Origin: a virus
Strand: one strand, 5' to 3'
IMG/VR virus record: IMGVR_UViG_3300023172_003539
Span: 1-64,000 of that record
DNA: 64,000 nucleotides
The notes under the pieces are model-generated. The model was not told the DNA's origin. It worked only from the letters and a program-made list of their open reading frames with translations, and searched no databases. Below are positions 23,400 through 31,854 of the stretch, in pieces. Positions within the stretch are counted from its first letter, which is position 1; each line of letters starts with the position of its first letter. The position numbers and the translations under genes are program-made.

Positions 23400-23429
23400 T
23401 ATAAATAATAGCATAACTCAATATAAATA
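23400..23429 (+). promoter_or_regulatory. Two tandem perfect T4-type late promoters (TATAAATA)
   Basis: TATAAATA occurs at 23400-23407 and again at 23422-23429; the second ends 6 bases before the ATG at 23436. Both are exact matches to the T4 late consensus. Confidence 0.65.
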
Positions 23430-23435
23430 GTTCAT

Positions 23436-24464
23436 ATGGCAAAAAAACATCACAGTGATTGGTTAGATATAGTTGAAAGACTTAAGGAATTGAGCAACAT
23501 ATCTCCTGAACAAGAACGACAACAACTGTTGGAAGCGGCAAAGCAAGAACCAAGAATATTAGATGACAAAGATGTGAGTTTGGCCGACATTGCTAAATTG
23601 GCCGGGATCAAGGAATACACAGAACCAAAAGTTTCCAAAGAAGCAGAAAAATTAATAGAGTCGATTGTTAACGATCAACCGACTAAAGAATCTATAATAA
23701 CAAAAGCAATAAAAGAATCAGACACCGATACTTCTATTTCAACCAAGATTAAAAAAGAAGTTACAGAAGATTCAAAGAGACTTGACAAGATTGCTGAGTT
23801 GGAGGCACAACTGGCAGAACTAAAAGCAGAACAAAAAAATGAGCAAACTCATGATGCTGAATCTTTCAAAAAAATTATTTCTGCAGAAATTGAAGAATAT
23901 ATTAAAAATGCCGACGAAAATCAATTGTCAGAACTATACAACAGCATTTCCGACAATGAAGCAGTTTACAACGAAGAACAAAAAACTATTCTAATCAAGA
24001 CTGCTGAAACTAAAGAAATTATAGCAGACGCTGAGAAAAACGAAGAAAAAGTTGTACAAGAAATCGATAACGATAAAGAGATAGAAGAGATGGAAGCAGA
24101 ACCGGCAAAATGCACACACTGTGACGGAACAGGTAAACACGGAGAAGATGACTGTGAAGTGTGTGGTGGTTCAGGAATAATAAGAGAAGCAGGTTACGAA
24201 GGACAAAGTGACCCACACGCACACGAAATTACTTTAGCAGGTGATTACAATCAAGAAAATGCTGTAAGTGACGAAGACGCTATGAGAATTCAATCAATGT
24301 TAAAAAAAGCAGGTATTGATGCTGAAGTACATCCAAGCGAACAAGCACATAATAAAATTCATGTTCATACCATGGCAAGTAAAGACGCTGTATTAGACGT
24401 GTTAGGTGATGGCATTGACGAGCAGGTGAGTTACAAAGACGAGTTGTCCGAAAACAAAAAATAA
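23436..24464 (+). CDS. Late acidic protein with CxxCxGxG motifs
   Basis: 342 residues. Contains SLADIAKLAGIKEY (compare 18713), a long acidic coiled coil (about 95-215), then CTHCDGTGKHGEDDCEVCGGSG (two CxxCxGxG repeats of DnaJ zinc-finger type near 227-247) and a C-terminal MLKKAGIDAEVHPSE region. The two CxxCxGxG repeats should bind one zinc. Two late promoters upstream. Function unknown. Confidence 0.55.
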   Translation: MAKKHHSDWLDIVERLKELSNISPEQERQQLLEAAKQEPRILDDKDVSLADIAKLAGIKEYTEPKVSKEAEKLIESIVNDQPTKESIITKAIKESDTDTSISTKIKKEVTEDSKRLDKIAELEAQLAELKAEQKNEQTHDAESFKKIISAEIEEYIKNADENQLSELYNSISDNEAVYNEEQKTILIKTAETKEIIADAEKNEEKVVQEIDNDKEIEEMEAEPAKCTHCDGTGKHGEDDCEVCGGSGIIREAGYEGQSDPHAHEITLAGDYNQENAVSDEDAMRIQSMLKKAGIDAEVHPSEQAHNKIHVHTMASKDAVLDVLGDGIDEQVSYKDELSENKK

Positions 24465-24494
24465 AACTTTCTTCTTTTTTCATCAAATATTAGA

Positions 24495-24653
24495 ATGAAA
24501 AAAAGAAACAAAAAAACACACAATAAAAATTATAAAGAACAAACCACATTCGATCCTAAAATACATATAAGAACGGGTAGCGGATACCACATGAAGCACA
24601 ATGCTCCTGCTGGTAACATGAGTGGTTCTCAGTTGAAGCATATACTGAAATAG
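24495..24653 (+). CDS. 52-residue basic protein
   Basis: Starts MKKRNKKTHNKNYKEQ, contains HIRTGSGYHMKHNAPAG and ends SQLKHILK; about a quarter Lys/Arg. No ribosome binding site is obvious. It fills the gap between two late genes and ends just before a late promoter. Probably real, function unknown. Confidence 0.45.
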   Translation: MKKRNKKTHNKNYKEQTTFDPKIHIRTGSGYHMKHNAPAGNMSGSQLKHILK

Positions 24654-24660
24654 ATAAATA
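24654..24660 (+). promoter_or_regulatory. Late-type promoter (ATAAATA)
   Basis: ATAAATA follows the preceding stop codon and ends 7 bases before the ATG at 24668. Confidence 0.55.
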
Positions 24661-24667
24661 TCAGTAT

Positions 24668-25462
24668 ATGAGTAATATACCAATATTTTCTTACAAACAA
24701 TACCTAGACGACATGAGTCGTATGACTCAGACAGGCACCATTGATGCTGGGCAACAAGCAGAAGCACCTGTGTCCGCAGGCTCTAGAGGATTAAAAAAAA
24801 CAAAAGAATTTATAAAAGATCCAACACAAATGAAGATGGGAGAATCGATCACTATGGAAGACATGAAAAATTTAATAAACAGAATAGATGGGTTGAACGT
24901 GCCAACAAACGAGATCAACGAACTGGCGGATGACGACAAGATTGAATTCACAAAGGTGATGCTGGACATATCACAGATCAAGGACAGGGTCGAAGCACTG
25001 TCAGTGGACGAGGAAGCCAAGAAATCTGCCATACAGTCACTGACCAACGCAGAGGAGGCCCTAGTGGCCCTGGACGAAAGTGAATACGATCCATTCCCAG
25101 AAGAGGACGAGATGACGTTCGAGGACGATGATGCGTTCTTTGAAGCATTCGGTTACCTAGGCTTTCCAGAAGACGAAACGGAACTGTTCGACGCAGAATA
25201 CAGAGGCAGAAAAGTACCACTGAACAAACCCATGCGTGGTGATATTAAAAAATTCAAAGTTTATGTGAAAGATCCCAAATCTGGAAACGTGAAGAAAGTT
25301 AATTTCGGACATGGTGGAAGTTCAGCGAGGAAAGCCGGACAGAAAACCATGAAGATTAGAAAGTCTAATCCAAAGGCGAGAAAAAGTTTTAGGGCGAGAC
25401 ACAACTGTGCTAACCCAGGACCGAAAACCAAAGCAAGATATTGGTCATGTAGGAAGTGGTAA
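24668..25462 (+). CDS. Late structural-type protein with conserved basic C-terminal domain
   Basis: 264 residues. An acidic, helical first part (to about 180) is followed by YRGRKVPLNKPMRGDIKKFKVYVKD and NPKARKSFRARHNC, then PKTKARYWSCRKW. This basic C-terminal domain with its two cysteines recurs in many marine and vibrio myophages (I recall it as DUF5872). Here the FGD of the usual form reads FGHGG. It ends one base before the next small basic gene. Function unproven; binding DNA or acting in head assembly is plausible. Confidence 0.6.
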   Translation: MSNIPIFSYKQYLDDMSRMTQTGTIDAGQQAEAPVSAGSRGLKKTKEFIKDPTQMKMGESITMEDMKNLINRIDGLNVPTNEINELADDDKIEFTKVMLDISQIKDRVEALSVDEEAKKSAIQSLTNAEEALVALDESEYDPFPEEDEMTFEDDDAFFEAFGYLGFPEDETELFDAEYRGRKVPLNKPMRGDIKKFKVYVKDPKSGNVKKVNFGHGGSSARKAGQKTMKIRKSNPKARKSFRARHNCANPGPKTKARYWSCRKW

Positions 25463-25463
25463 T

Positions 25464-25616
25464 ATGAGAATATACGAAGTTACAGAAAAACACCTACCAG
25501 AAGAGAAACAAAAAGGCGTTGACGGCAAGGCTTGTTGGAAAGGCTACAAGAGAATGGGCACAAAGAAAAAAGGTGGCAAGACTGTAGACAACTGCGTTCC
25601 AATTAAGAAAAAATAA
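25464..25616 (+). CDS. 50-residue basic late protein
   Basis: ATG 25464, one base after the preceding stop. N-terminus MRIYEVTEKHLPEEK belongs to the shared late pattern; the rest is GKACWKGYKRMGTKKKGG...DNCVPIKKK, the two-Cys basic module. Its last base is the first base of the next ATG. Probably nucleic-acid-binding; function unknown. Confidence 0.55.
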   Translation: MRIYEVTEKHLPEEKQKGVDGKACWKGYKRMGTKKKGGKTVDNCVPIKKK

Positions 25617-26218
25617 TGAAATTTATTATTATAAACGGAACACTTAAACCAAGTACAGAATCAAACACTTCAGTTGTTTGTGAAATGGTCAAAGTAGGTT
25701 TTGAAAAGTTAGGCCACGAGTGTGAAATCGTTAACATGGCAGAGTTAAACTATAAAAATACCACAGAAGATCACGACGACGACTTACGTCCGATAATCCA
25801 CAAAATGATACAACCTGAAATGAGTGGAATTATTATTGCCACACCTATTTGGTGGGGTATGTTCAGTAGTCATACACAGGCATTGATAGAAAGATTAGAC
25901 TATATTGATACGTGGAGTTTGGATAACAACCATTACAAACCCATGATGGGCAAAGTGTTTGGCAGTATTGTTTCGGGAGGAGTTGATGGTTGGCAACATA
26001 TCACAGGTACCTTATACAGTTTTGCATCAAACTTATCTTTGACTACACCACCTTTGTGTAATATAGAATCAGAAGCACAGGGTAGAAATAACATACTGAA
26101 GGATTCCGAAACTATCGGTATGGTCAAAAGTTTGGTCAACAACATGATAGTCTGGGCAGAAGCCATGCAAAAAGGCGAAACTGCCAAAAAAGGTCGTCAC
26201 AAAGGAAACGTAGAGTAA
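25616..26218 (+). CDS. NADPH-dependent FMN reductase / flavodoxin-like oxidoreductase
   Basis: 200 residues. Flavodoxin fold: IIINGTLKPSTESNTS (FMN phosphate loop, with G-T-xxxxSNT), then GIIIATPIWWGMFSSHTQALIERLD (typical ATPIYWG) and GKVFGSIVSGGVDGWQ. The family reduces flavins or quinones with NAD(P)H. It could feed reduced flavin or electrons to another enzyme nearby, for example the dioxygenase-like protein at 26295; that is speculative. Confidence 0.78.
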   Translation: MKFIIINGTLKPSTESNTSVVCEMVKVGFEKLGHECEIVNMAELNYKNTTEDHDDDLRPIIHKMIQPEMSGIIIATPIWWGMFSSHTQALIERLDYIDTWSLDNNHYKPMMGKVFGSIVSGGVDGWQHITGTLYSFASNLSLTTPPLCNIESEAQGRNNILKDSETIGMVKSLVNNMIVWAEAMQKGETAKKGRHKGNVE

Positions 26219-26286
26219 TGTATAAATTAATTTTCTGGATGTTAATTATATCAACAGCGGTATATTGTGGTATCTACATTTGGTAA
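26218..26286 (+). CDS. 22-residue hydrophobic peptide ORF
   Basis: ATG overlaps the stop of the FMN reductase (TAATG). The peptide is one hydrophobic segment (FWMLIISTAVYCGIYIW). Translation by coupling is plausible, but such a short ORF may be chance. Confidence 0.3.
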   Translation: MYKLIFWMLIISTAVYCGIYIW

Positions 26287-26294
26287 TATGAAAT

Positions 26295-26963
26295 ATGCAA
26301 ACTCTAAAACTCATAGAAAATAGATCTCCGTACTTTATCAAATTCGAGATACCTAATTTAGAAGACATTAAGAAACGTGTAGTGCAAAGTCTTGCAATAA
26401 AAACAGCGACTATGAAAAAAGACGACGGTAACTTGTCTAAAACATACAATCACGTTAATCTAGATCCTATAGACGGACAGAAAATAATAGATATGTTTCC
26501 ATTATCTAAACTGTATAACTTTGATGCCAACAGAGTGGCGCTGTTCATAACTCCTGCTTACGGAGGAGGAGGAGTACACAAAGATGGTCCCGTCCTAGAA
26601 AAAGGCAGAGCGGGTCCACATAATATAAGTTTCAACATACCTATCAAGATATCTGATGATAAATGTGTTACAAAATGGTACGATGATCAAACCTTTGAAA
26701 AAGAAAAAATACAGCACAGTAGATATTCTCGTAATGTATTTTTAGATTTTACCAATACTGATAAATTTGAGGCAAAGGCACAAACCATAATGGATCCCAA
26801 TAATGTTCTTTTCATGACCACTGAACAATGGCATAGTTTTTATAACAATAGTAGACACACAAGGATAGTTTTAACACTTAGATTGGCTAGACAAGAAAGA
26901 AAGAATCATTCTTTTGTTTCGATGGCGAATAACTTAATAGATAACAACTACCTGGTAAATTAA
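26295..26963 (+). CDS. 2-oxoglutarate/Fe(II) dioxygenase-like protein
   Basis: 222 residues. The double-stranded beta-helix iron motif is visible: VHKDGP (H-x-D), NISFNIPIK and, 80-90 residues later, EQWHSFYNNSRHTRIVLTLR (distal His and the 2OG-binding Arg). This resembles aspartyl/asparaginyl beta-hydroxylase-type oxygenases, which hydroxylate protein side chains; T4-like marine phages carry several such genes. Substrate unknown. Confidence 0.6.
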   Translation: MQTLKLIENRSPYFIKFEIPNLEDIKKRVVQSLAIKTATMKKDDGNLSKTYNHVNLDPIDGQKIIDMFPLSKLYNFDANRVALFITPAYGGGGVHKDGPVLEKGRAGPHNISFNIPIKISDDKCVTKWYDDQTFEKEKIQHSRYSRNVFLDFTNTDKFEAKAQTIMDPNNVLFMTTEQWHSFYNNSRHTRIVLTLRLARQERKNHSFVSMANNLIDNNYLVN

Positions 26964-26982
26964 TACAACCGATTATAATCAG

Positions 26983-27011
26983 TTGATCTATTTAAAAATC
27001 TAATGTATAAT
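26983..27011 (+). promoter_or_regulatory. Sigma70-type promoter with normal leader
   Basis: TTGATC (26983-26988), 17-base spacer, TATAAT (27006-27011). The leader carries AAGGAGA (27024-27030) five bases before ATG 27036. A 10-base palindrome GATTATAATC (26971-26980) lies just upstream of the -35. Confidence 0.6.
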
Positions 27012-27035
27012 AAACGATTAACAAAGGAGACATAT

Positions 27036-27293
27036 ATGTCAGGTAAAAATTTTAATGACGCAGAAAAACAAAAAATAATACAAATCATAAGAGAAGGTTC
27101 TCAGGTGCTGGGAGAGATTGATGATCTCAAAGGCGGATTGAGAGACACAGTCAAGGCCATAGCAGAAGAATTAGAAATCAAACCAGGATTAATCAATAAG
27201 GCAATTACCATTGCACACAAAGATTCTTACAAAACTGTGACAGATGATATGGACATGGTTGATTCTATATTAGCGGCCGCTGGAAAAATCTAG
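27036..27293 (+). CDS. dsbA: DsbA-like dsDNA-binding protein
   Basis: 85 residues from ATG 27036, chosen for its Shine-Dalgarno; an in-frame ATG at 27003 lies within the promoter. It is helical with KGGLRDTVKAIAEELEIKPGLINKAITIAHKD, the layout of T4 DsbA (IRIRAKDELGVDGKMFNRLLALYHKD). T4 DsbA binds double-stranded DNA and stimulates late transcription. A role in switching to the ATAAATA promoters here is an inference. First gene of the gp43 operon. Confidence 0.7.
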   Translation: MSGKNFNDAEKQKIIQIIREGSQVLGEIDDLKGGLRDTVKAIAEELEIKPGLINKAITIAHKDSYKTVTDDMDMVDSILAAAGKI

Positions 27294-27577
27294 TGTATGG
27301 TGATATCAAAAAATTCTGGATAAAAAGTTATCAATCAGATAATGTAGCCTTTTACTTTGAATTAATAAGTTTTATTTTCACTGTTGGAGCAAGTTTAACT
27401 TTGGCAATAACAGCCGATAATCCTGATCTGACCGTCATATATCCTGCATTTTTTGTTGGTGCCACAACTCAATGTTATGCCGCTTACAGAAGAGGAGCCG
27501 CATTCGTAATGGTGCTCACAGGATATTTTTCGATCATAAACATATATGGGTTTGGTGTTGCAAGTTATTGGTGGTAA
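27293..27577 (+). CDS. Small membrane protein, unknown function
   Basis: 94 residues with two to three hydrophobic segments (about 21-40, 47-62 and 70-90) and a GAAFVMVLTGYFSIIN stretch. Overlaps DsbA-like stop by one base and ends 3 bases before the polymerase gene. Conserved as a hypothetical membrane protein beside replication genes in related phages as far as I recall; function unknown. Confidence 0.55.
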   Translation: MYGDIKKFWIKSYQSDNVAFYFELISFIFTVGASLTLAITADNPDLTVIYPAFFVGATTQCYAAYRRGAAFVMVLTGYFSIINIYGFGVASYWW

Positions 27578-27580
27578 AAA

Positions 27581-30241
27581 ATGAGTTATATTGATGCATA
27601 TTACAAGAGAGATCAAGACAAAGTTTTTGTTGTCGAAAGAAACAAAAATGGAGAAAGAAAATTTGTAGAATATGATGCCAGATACGTATTTTATTATCCC
27701 GATAACAAAGGAAAACACAGAAGCATATTTGGTGAACCTTTACAAAAAGTTCAATCCAACACATATAGCAATTTCATAAAAGAACAACGTATAAGATCAA
27801 ATAAAAAACTTTATGAGCAGGATATTAATCCTGTGTTCCGTTGTCTCGAAGAGAATTATCTAGGCAAAGATGCTCCCAATCTAAATGTAGTATTTTTTGA
27901 TATTGAGGTAGACTTTGATCCTGAACGAGGATATTCTACCACGGATGATCCATTTATGCCTATAACAGCAATTACTTGTTATTTGAATTGGACCGATCAA
28001 TTAGTCACTTTTGCTGTACCACCTAAAAAATTGGGTTTTGAAAATGCCAAATTACAAGTAGAACGTTTCAGCAACGTGATGTTGTTTGAAAAAGAAAAAG
28101 ATATGCTTGATGCTTTTTTAACATTGATCGAAGAAGCAGATATATTATCAGGATGGAACTCGGAGGGATACGATATACCCTATACCGTAGGCAGAATACA
28201 AAAAGTGTTAAGTTCCGATGACACAAGGCGTTTATGTTTTTGGGGTGAGAAACCCAGAAAAAGAACCTTTGAAAAATATGGCAGAGAACAGATCAGTTAC
28301 GACTTAATTGGAAGAGTACATTTAGATTTACTTGAACTATATAGAAAATACACTTATGAGGAAAGACATTCGTATAGATTAGATGCCATAGGCGAGCATG
28401 AACTAGGAGAAAGAAAAACTGTGTACGAAGGATCACTAGATGCTCTGTATAATAACGATTTTGGATTGTTCATAGAATATAATAGACAAGACACGGCACT
28501 GCTGGCCAAACTTGAGAAGAAATTGAAGTTCATAGAACTGGCGAATGAGATCGCACACCAAAACACTGTTTTACTTCAAACAACAATGGGTGCAGTGGCG
28601 GTCACAGAACAGGCTATTGTGAATGAAGCACATCGAAGAGGAATGATTGTTCCGGGTAGAGTCAAAAGACAAGAAGGAGAGTCGACCCAGGCCGCAGGAG
28701 CATATGTGGCAACACCTAAAAAAGGATTGCATGATTGGATAGGAAGTTGTGATATAAACAGTCTATATCCTAGCGTGATTCGTGCATTGAACATGGGACC
28801 TGAATCTATTGTGGGACAAATACGTCCAATTATAACATCAGCAGAAATTAACAGAGCAATACATCAGAAGAAATCATTCGCATCGGCATGGGATAATCAA
28901 TTTGGTTCATGGGAGTATCAAGCAGTGATGAAACAAGATCGTGGTGTAGAAATTACAGTGGACTGGGAAGACGACACATCAGTCAAAATGTCCGCGGCAC
29001 AATTATACGAAATAATTTTTAATAGTAATAATCAATGGATGCTGTCTGCCAATGGTACGATTTTTACATACGAGTTTGAAGCCATCATTCCAGGACTATT
29101 GAAACGTTGGTATGCTGAAAGAAAAGAGATGCAACGCAAAATGCACGATGCCGGAGACAACGATATTGAACGAGAATTTTGGGACAAAAGACAACTGGTT
29201 AAAAAAATTAACTTGAACAGTTTGTATGGTGCAATCTTAAATCCAGGTTGCAGGTTCTTTGACATACGTATCGGACAATCTGTGACACTGACAGGCAGAT
29301 GTATCACAAAACACATGGCGGCAAAAACTAATGAAATTATAACGGGCGAGTATGATCACAAAGGAGATTCTATCATATATGGTGATACAGATTCTGTGTA
29401 TTTTTCTGCTTATAAGCCATTACAGAAAGAAATAACAGCAGGACAAATCCCATGGGAAAAAGAAAACGTTATTGCTTTATATGATAAAATATCATCTGAG
29501 GTGAATTCATCTTTTGCTGGATTCATGACCAAAGCATTTCATTGTCCAAAAAGCAGAGGAGAAGTCATAGCGGCAGGACGAGAACTTGTTGCGAGCAAAG
29601 GACTTTTTATCACAAAGAAAAGATATGCAGTTCTATATTTTGATAAAGAAGGACAAAGAACAGATACCGAAGGTAGCATGGGTAAAATGAAGGCAATGGG
29701 TCTTGATCTAAAAAGATCAGACACACCTGTATTTGTACAAGATTTTTTGAGTGAATTGTTGATGATGGTATTAACAAATAAAACCGAAGAAGATGTTCTC
29801 AAAAGAATATCAGAATTTAGGGCTGAATTCAAATCAAGACCCGGTTGGGAGAAGGGTTCTCCAAAAAGAGCCAATAAGATAACAGAATATCTCGGAAAAG
29901 AAAACAAACAAGGTCGTGCCAATATGCCAGGTCATGTTCGTGCCAGCATCAACTGGAATAAATGTAGAGAACTATACGGAGACAAATATTCTATGCCTAT
30001 CACAGATGGTGCAAAAGTAATTGTATGTAAATTAAAAAACAATCCATTAGATTATACTTCCATAGCATATCCAGTGGACGAGTTACGTATTCCAAAATGG
30101 TTCCAAGAATTACCATTTGATTCTGAAGCGATGGAATCTACCATCGTTGATCAAAAAATAGATAATCTAATAGGAGTATTAAATTGGGACGTACAATCGA
30201 CAGAAACAACCAATACGTTTAACAAACTTTTTGAATTTTAG
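27581..30241 (+). CDS. gp43: Family B DNA polymerase gp43
   Basis: 886 residues. Exonuclease motifs: FFDIEVDFD (D107, E109), SGWNSEGYDIPY and YNRQDTALL. Polymerase motifs: A CDINSLYPSV (D391), B KKINLNSLYGA, C YGDTDSVYFS (D602, D604). The C-terminus ends LNKLFEF-like (NTFNKLFEF), similar to the clamp-binding tail of T4-like polymerases. It replicates the genome with gp45 and gp44/62. Full length for the family (T4 gp43 is 898). Located in one operon with DsbA-like upstream. Confidence 0.96.
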   Translation: MSYIDAYYKRDQDKVFVVERNKNGERKFVEYDARYVFYYPDNKGKHRSIFGEPLQKVQSNTYSNFIKEQRIRSNKKLYEQDINPVFRCLEENYLGKDAPNLNVVFFDIEVDFDPERGYSTTDDPFMPITAITCYLNWTDQLVTFAVPPKKLGFENAKLQVERFSNVMLFEKEKDMLDAFLTLIEEADILSGWNSEGYDIPYTVGRIQKVLSSDDTRRLCFWGEKPRKRTFEKYGREQISYDLIGRVHLDLLELYRKYTYEERHSYRLDAIGEHELGERKTVYEGSLDALYNNDFGLFIEYNRQDTALLAKLEKKLKFIELANEIAHQNTVLLQTTMGAVAVTEQAIVNEAHRRGMIVPGRVKRQEGESTQAAGAYVATPKKGLHDWIGSCDINSLYPSVIRALNMGPESIVGQIRPIITSAEINRAIHQKKSFASAWDNQFGSWEYQAVMKQDRGVEITVDWEDDTSVKMSAAQLYEIIFNSNNQWMLSANGTIFTYEFEAIIPGLLKRWYAERKEMQRKMHDAGDNDIEREFWDKRQLVKKINLNSLYGAILNPGCRFFDIRIGQSVTLTGRCITKHMAAKTNEIITGEYDHKGDSIIYGDTDSVYFSAYKPLQKEITAGQIPWEKENVIALYDKISSEVNSSFAGFMTKAFHCPKSRGEVIAAGRELVASKGLFITKKRYAVLYFDKEGQRTDTEGSMGKMKAMGLDLKRSDTPVFVQDFLSELLMMVLTNKTEEDVLKRISEFRAEFKSRPGWEKGSPKRANKITEYLGKENKQGRANMPGHVRASINWNKCRELYGDKYSMPITDGAKVIVCKLKNNPLDYTSIAYPVDELRIPKWFQELPFDSEAMESTIVDQKIDNLIGVLNWDVQSTETTNTFNKLFEF

Positions 30242-30253
30242 TAAATAACATAT

Positions 30254-31069
30254 ATGTTAAGCATCGAAGAAATTAAATTACTCATAGAAAAACTTAAAAA
30301 AATAAAAGGTACAGATTTCCAAAAAATACTTGATGATAATTTATCAATATTGGAAAACCTGGCTGAATCTGTCGACATCAATAATCAACAGGAAATAAAT
30401 CGACTAGACAAAACCAAAGAATGGTATGCTAAAGATTTAGATTTCACATATGAAAGAAAAGATCAGTTTGATGAAATGTTAACTAAAAAAGTCGAAGATA
30501 AGATCAAGATGTTTGCAAAAACTGGTGCTCAATCTATTCTTTATAATAGTTTAGAAATAGGCCCGGGATATGGAAGATTCAGTAGATTTTTCTTACCATG
30601 GAGATTAAATTATTATCTAGATCTGTTACCGCATTGTCAAGAAAAAATAAAAGCACTTTTTAAACCACAACAACACAAACTGATAAAATTTTATACAACC
30701 AACAGAACCAGTTGTCCAGAAATTGACGACAACGCAGTAAATTTTGTCTTCAGTTGGAACACATTTACTTTTTTTACTCAAGAACATATAAAAGAATATC
30801 TAACAGACATCAATAGAGTATTGTTACCAGGCGGATATGGATTTATACACTATGCAGATTGTCATTACGATTTCGATCTTCATGAAGCAAAACGTGGATA
30901 CTGGAATTATAATACCAAAACATCAATGAAAGAGATCACAGAAAGTTGTGGATATGAAGTAATTGAAATGGATCAATTTCGTCCTGGTGCCAACTATATA
31001 ATTTTCAAAAAACCTGGTAATAAAAATCCAGTATTATATAGTGCTTTAGAATTACCTGTAGAAAAATAA
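30254..31069 (+). CDS. SAM-dependent methyltransferase-like protein
   Basis: 271 residues. An N-terminal helical part (1-75) precedes SLEIGPGYGRFSRFFLP (motif I, SAM-binding E-x-G-x-G-x-G) near 98, then NFVFSWNTFTFFTQEHI (motif IV region) and INRVLLPGGYGFIHYAD, typical of class I methyltransferases of the UbiE/bioC type. Substrate unknown; between polymerase and clamp, so possibly early. TTAACA/TAAATA-like elements precede it but are weak. Confidence 0.7.
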   Translation: MLSIEEIKLLIEKLKKIKGTDFQKILDDNLSILENLAESVDINNQQEINRLDKTKEWYAKDLDFTYERKDQFDEMLTKKVEDKIKMFAKTGAQSILYNSLEIGPGYGRFSRFFLPWRLNYYLDLLPHCQEKIKALFKPQQHKLIKFYTTNRTSCPEIDDNAVNFVFSWNTFTFFTQEHIKEYLTDINRVLLPGGYGFIHYADCHYDFDLHEAKRGYWNYNTKTSMKEITESCGYEVIEMDQFRPGANYIIFKKPGNKNPVLYSALELPVEK

Positions 31070-31078
31070 ATTAAACAT

Positions 31079-31107
31079 TTGACTTTAATCTAAATAATCT
31101 ATATAAT
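31079..31107 (+). promoter_or_regulatory. Sigma70-type promoter of the sliding clamp gene
   Basis: TTGACT (31079-31084), exact 17-base spacer, TATAAT (31102-31107). ATG 31117 is 9 bases further, so the leader would be about two or three bases long. Confidence 0.75.
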
Positions 31108-31116
31108 AGTTTTATT

Positions 31117-31854
31117 ATGATAGATATCTTAAAAGACATAGTCAAACACACACACGGTTTAGGCTTTCTAGACCTTGTTAAAATTACAGGCAACGAATCT
31201 GAAACAACAATAGATTCTATGGCTGAAGACAGATCAGTGATCTTGCAAGGATCTTTTCACAAACCACAAGCAGAAATGACGGGTACTTTTGGTATGCCTC
31301 AGTTGAACAAACTGGACATACACTTGAAGTGTCCTGAGTATAAAGACAAAGCAAACATCACTGTAATCACAGGTACTAGAAATGGTGCAGAAACTCCTAC
31401 AGGTATTCATTTTGAAAATGAAAAAGGAGATTTTAAAAACGATTACAGATTTATGAATGCTGAAATTATCAACGAAAAACTTAAAACTGTAAAATTTAAA
31501 GGTGTTAAGTGGAATGTTGAAATTGAGCCTACTGTGGCCAGTGTACAAAGATTTAACTTCCAGGCAACTGCAAATACAGAACACAATACATTTGTTGTGA
31601 GAACCGAAGATGGAAAACTTATTTTCACTTTTGGTGATCAAGCATCACACGGTGGAGAATTTGTATTCGCTGATAATGTATCAGGTAGTCTTAACAAAGG
31701 GTGGAGTTGGCCGGTAGCACAGGTATTACAGATATTGAAATTATCAGATTCGGCAAAAGTTACTTTACACTTCTCTAATGAGGGTGCGATGCAGGTCACT
31801 GTTGACTCTGGACTTGGAAAATATCAATATATCATACCAGCACAGGCACAATAA
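31117..31854 (+). CDS. gp45: DNA polymerase sliding clamp gp45
   Basis: 245 residues. T4-like clamp pattern: LKDIVKHTHGLGFLDLVKITG at the start (split), alternating beta/alpha PCNA-type repeats, DNCVSG-like FADNVSGSLNKGWSWPVAQV and a final GLGKYQYIIPAQ strand. Trimeric ring that tethers gp43; in T4 it also activates late transcription. The first gene behind a strong host-type promoter; its stop overlaps the transglycosylase start (TAATG), linking replication and DNA modification genes in one transcript. Confidence 0.88.
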   Translation: MIDILKDIVKHTHGLGFLDLVKITGNESETTIDSMAEDRSVILQGSFHKPQAEMTGTFGMPQLNKLDIHLKCPEYKDKANITVITGTRNGAETPTGIHFENEKGDFKNDYRFMNAEIINEKLKTVKFKGVKWNVEIEPTVASVQRFNFQATANTEHNTFVVRTEDGKLIFTFGDQASHGGEFVFADNVSGSLNKGWSWPVAQVLQILKLSDSAKVTLHFSNEGAMQVTVDSGLGKYQYIIPAQAQ

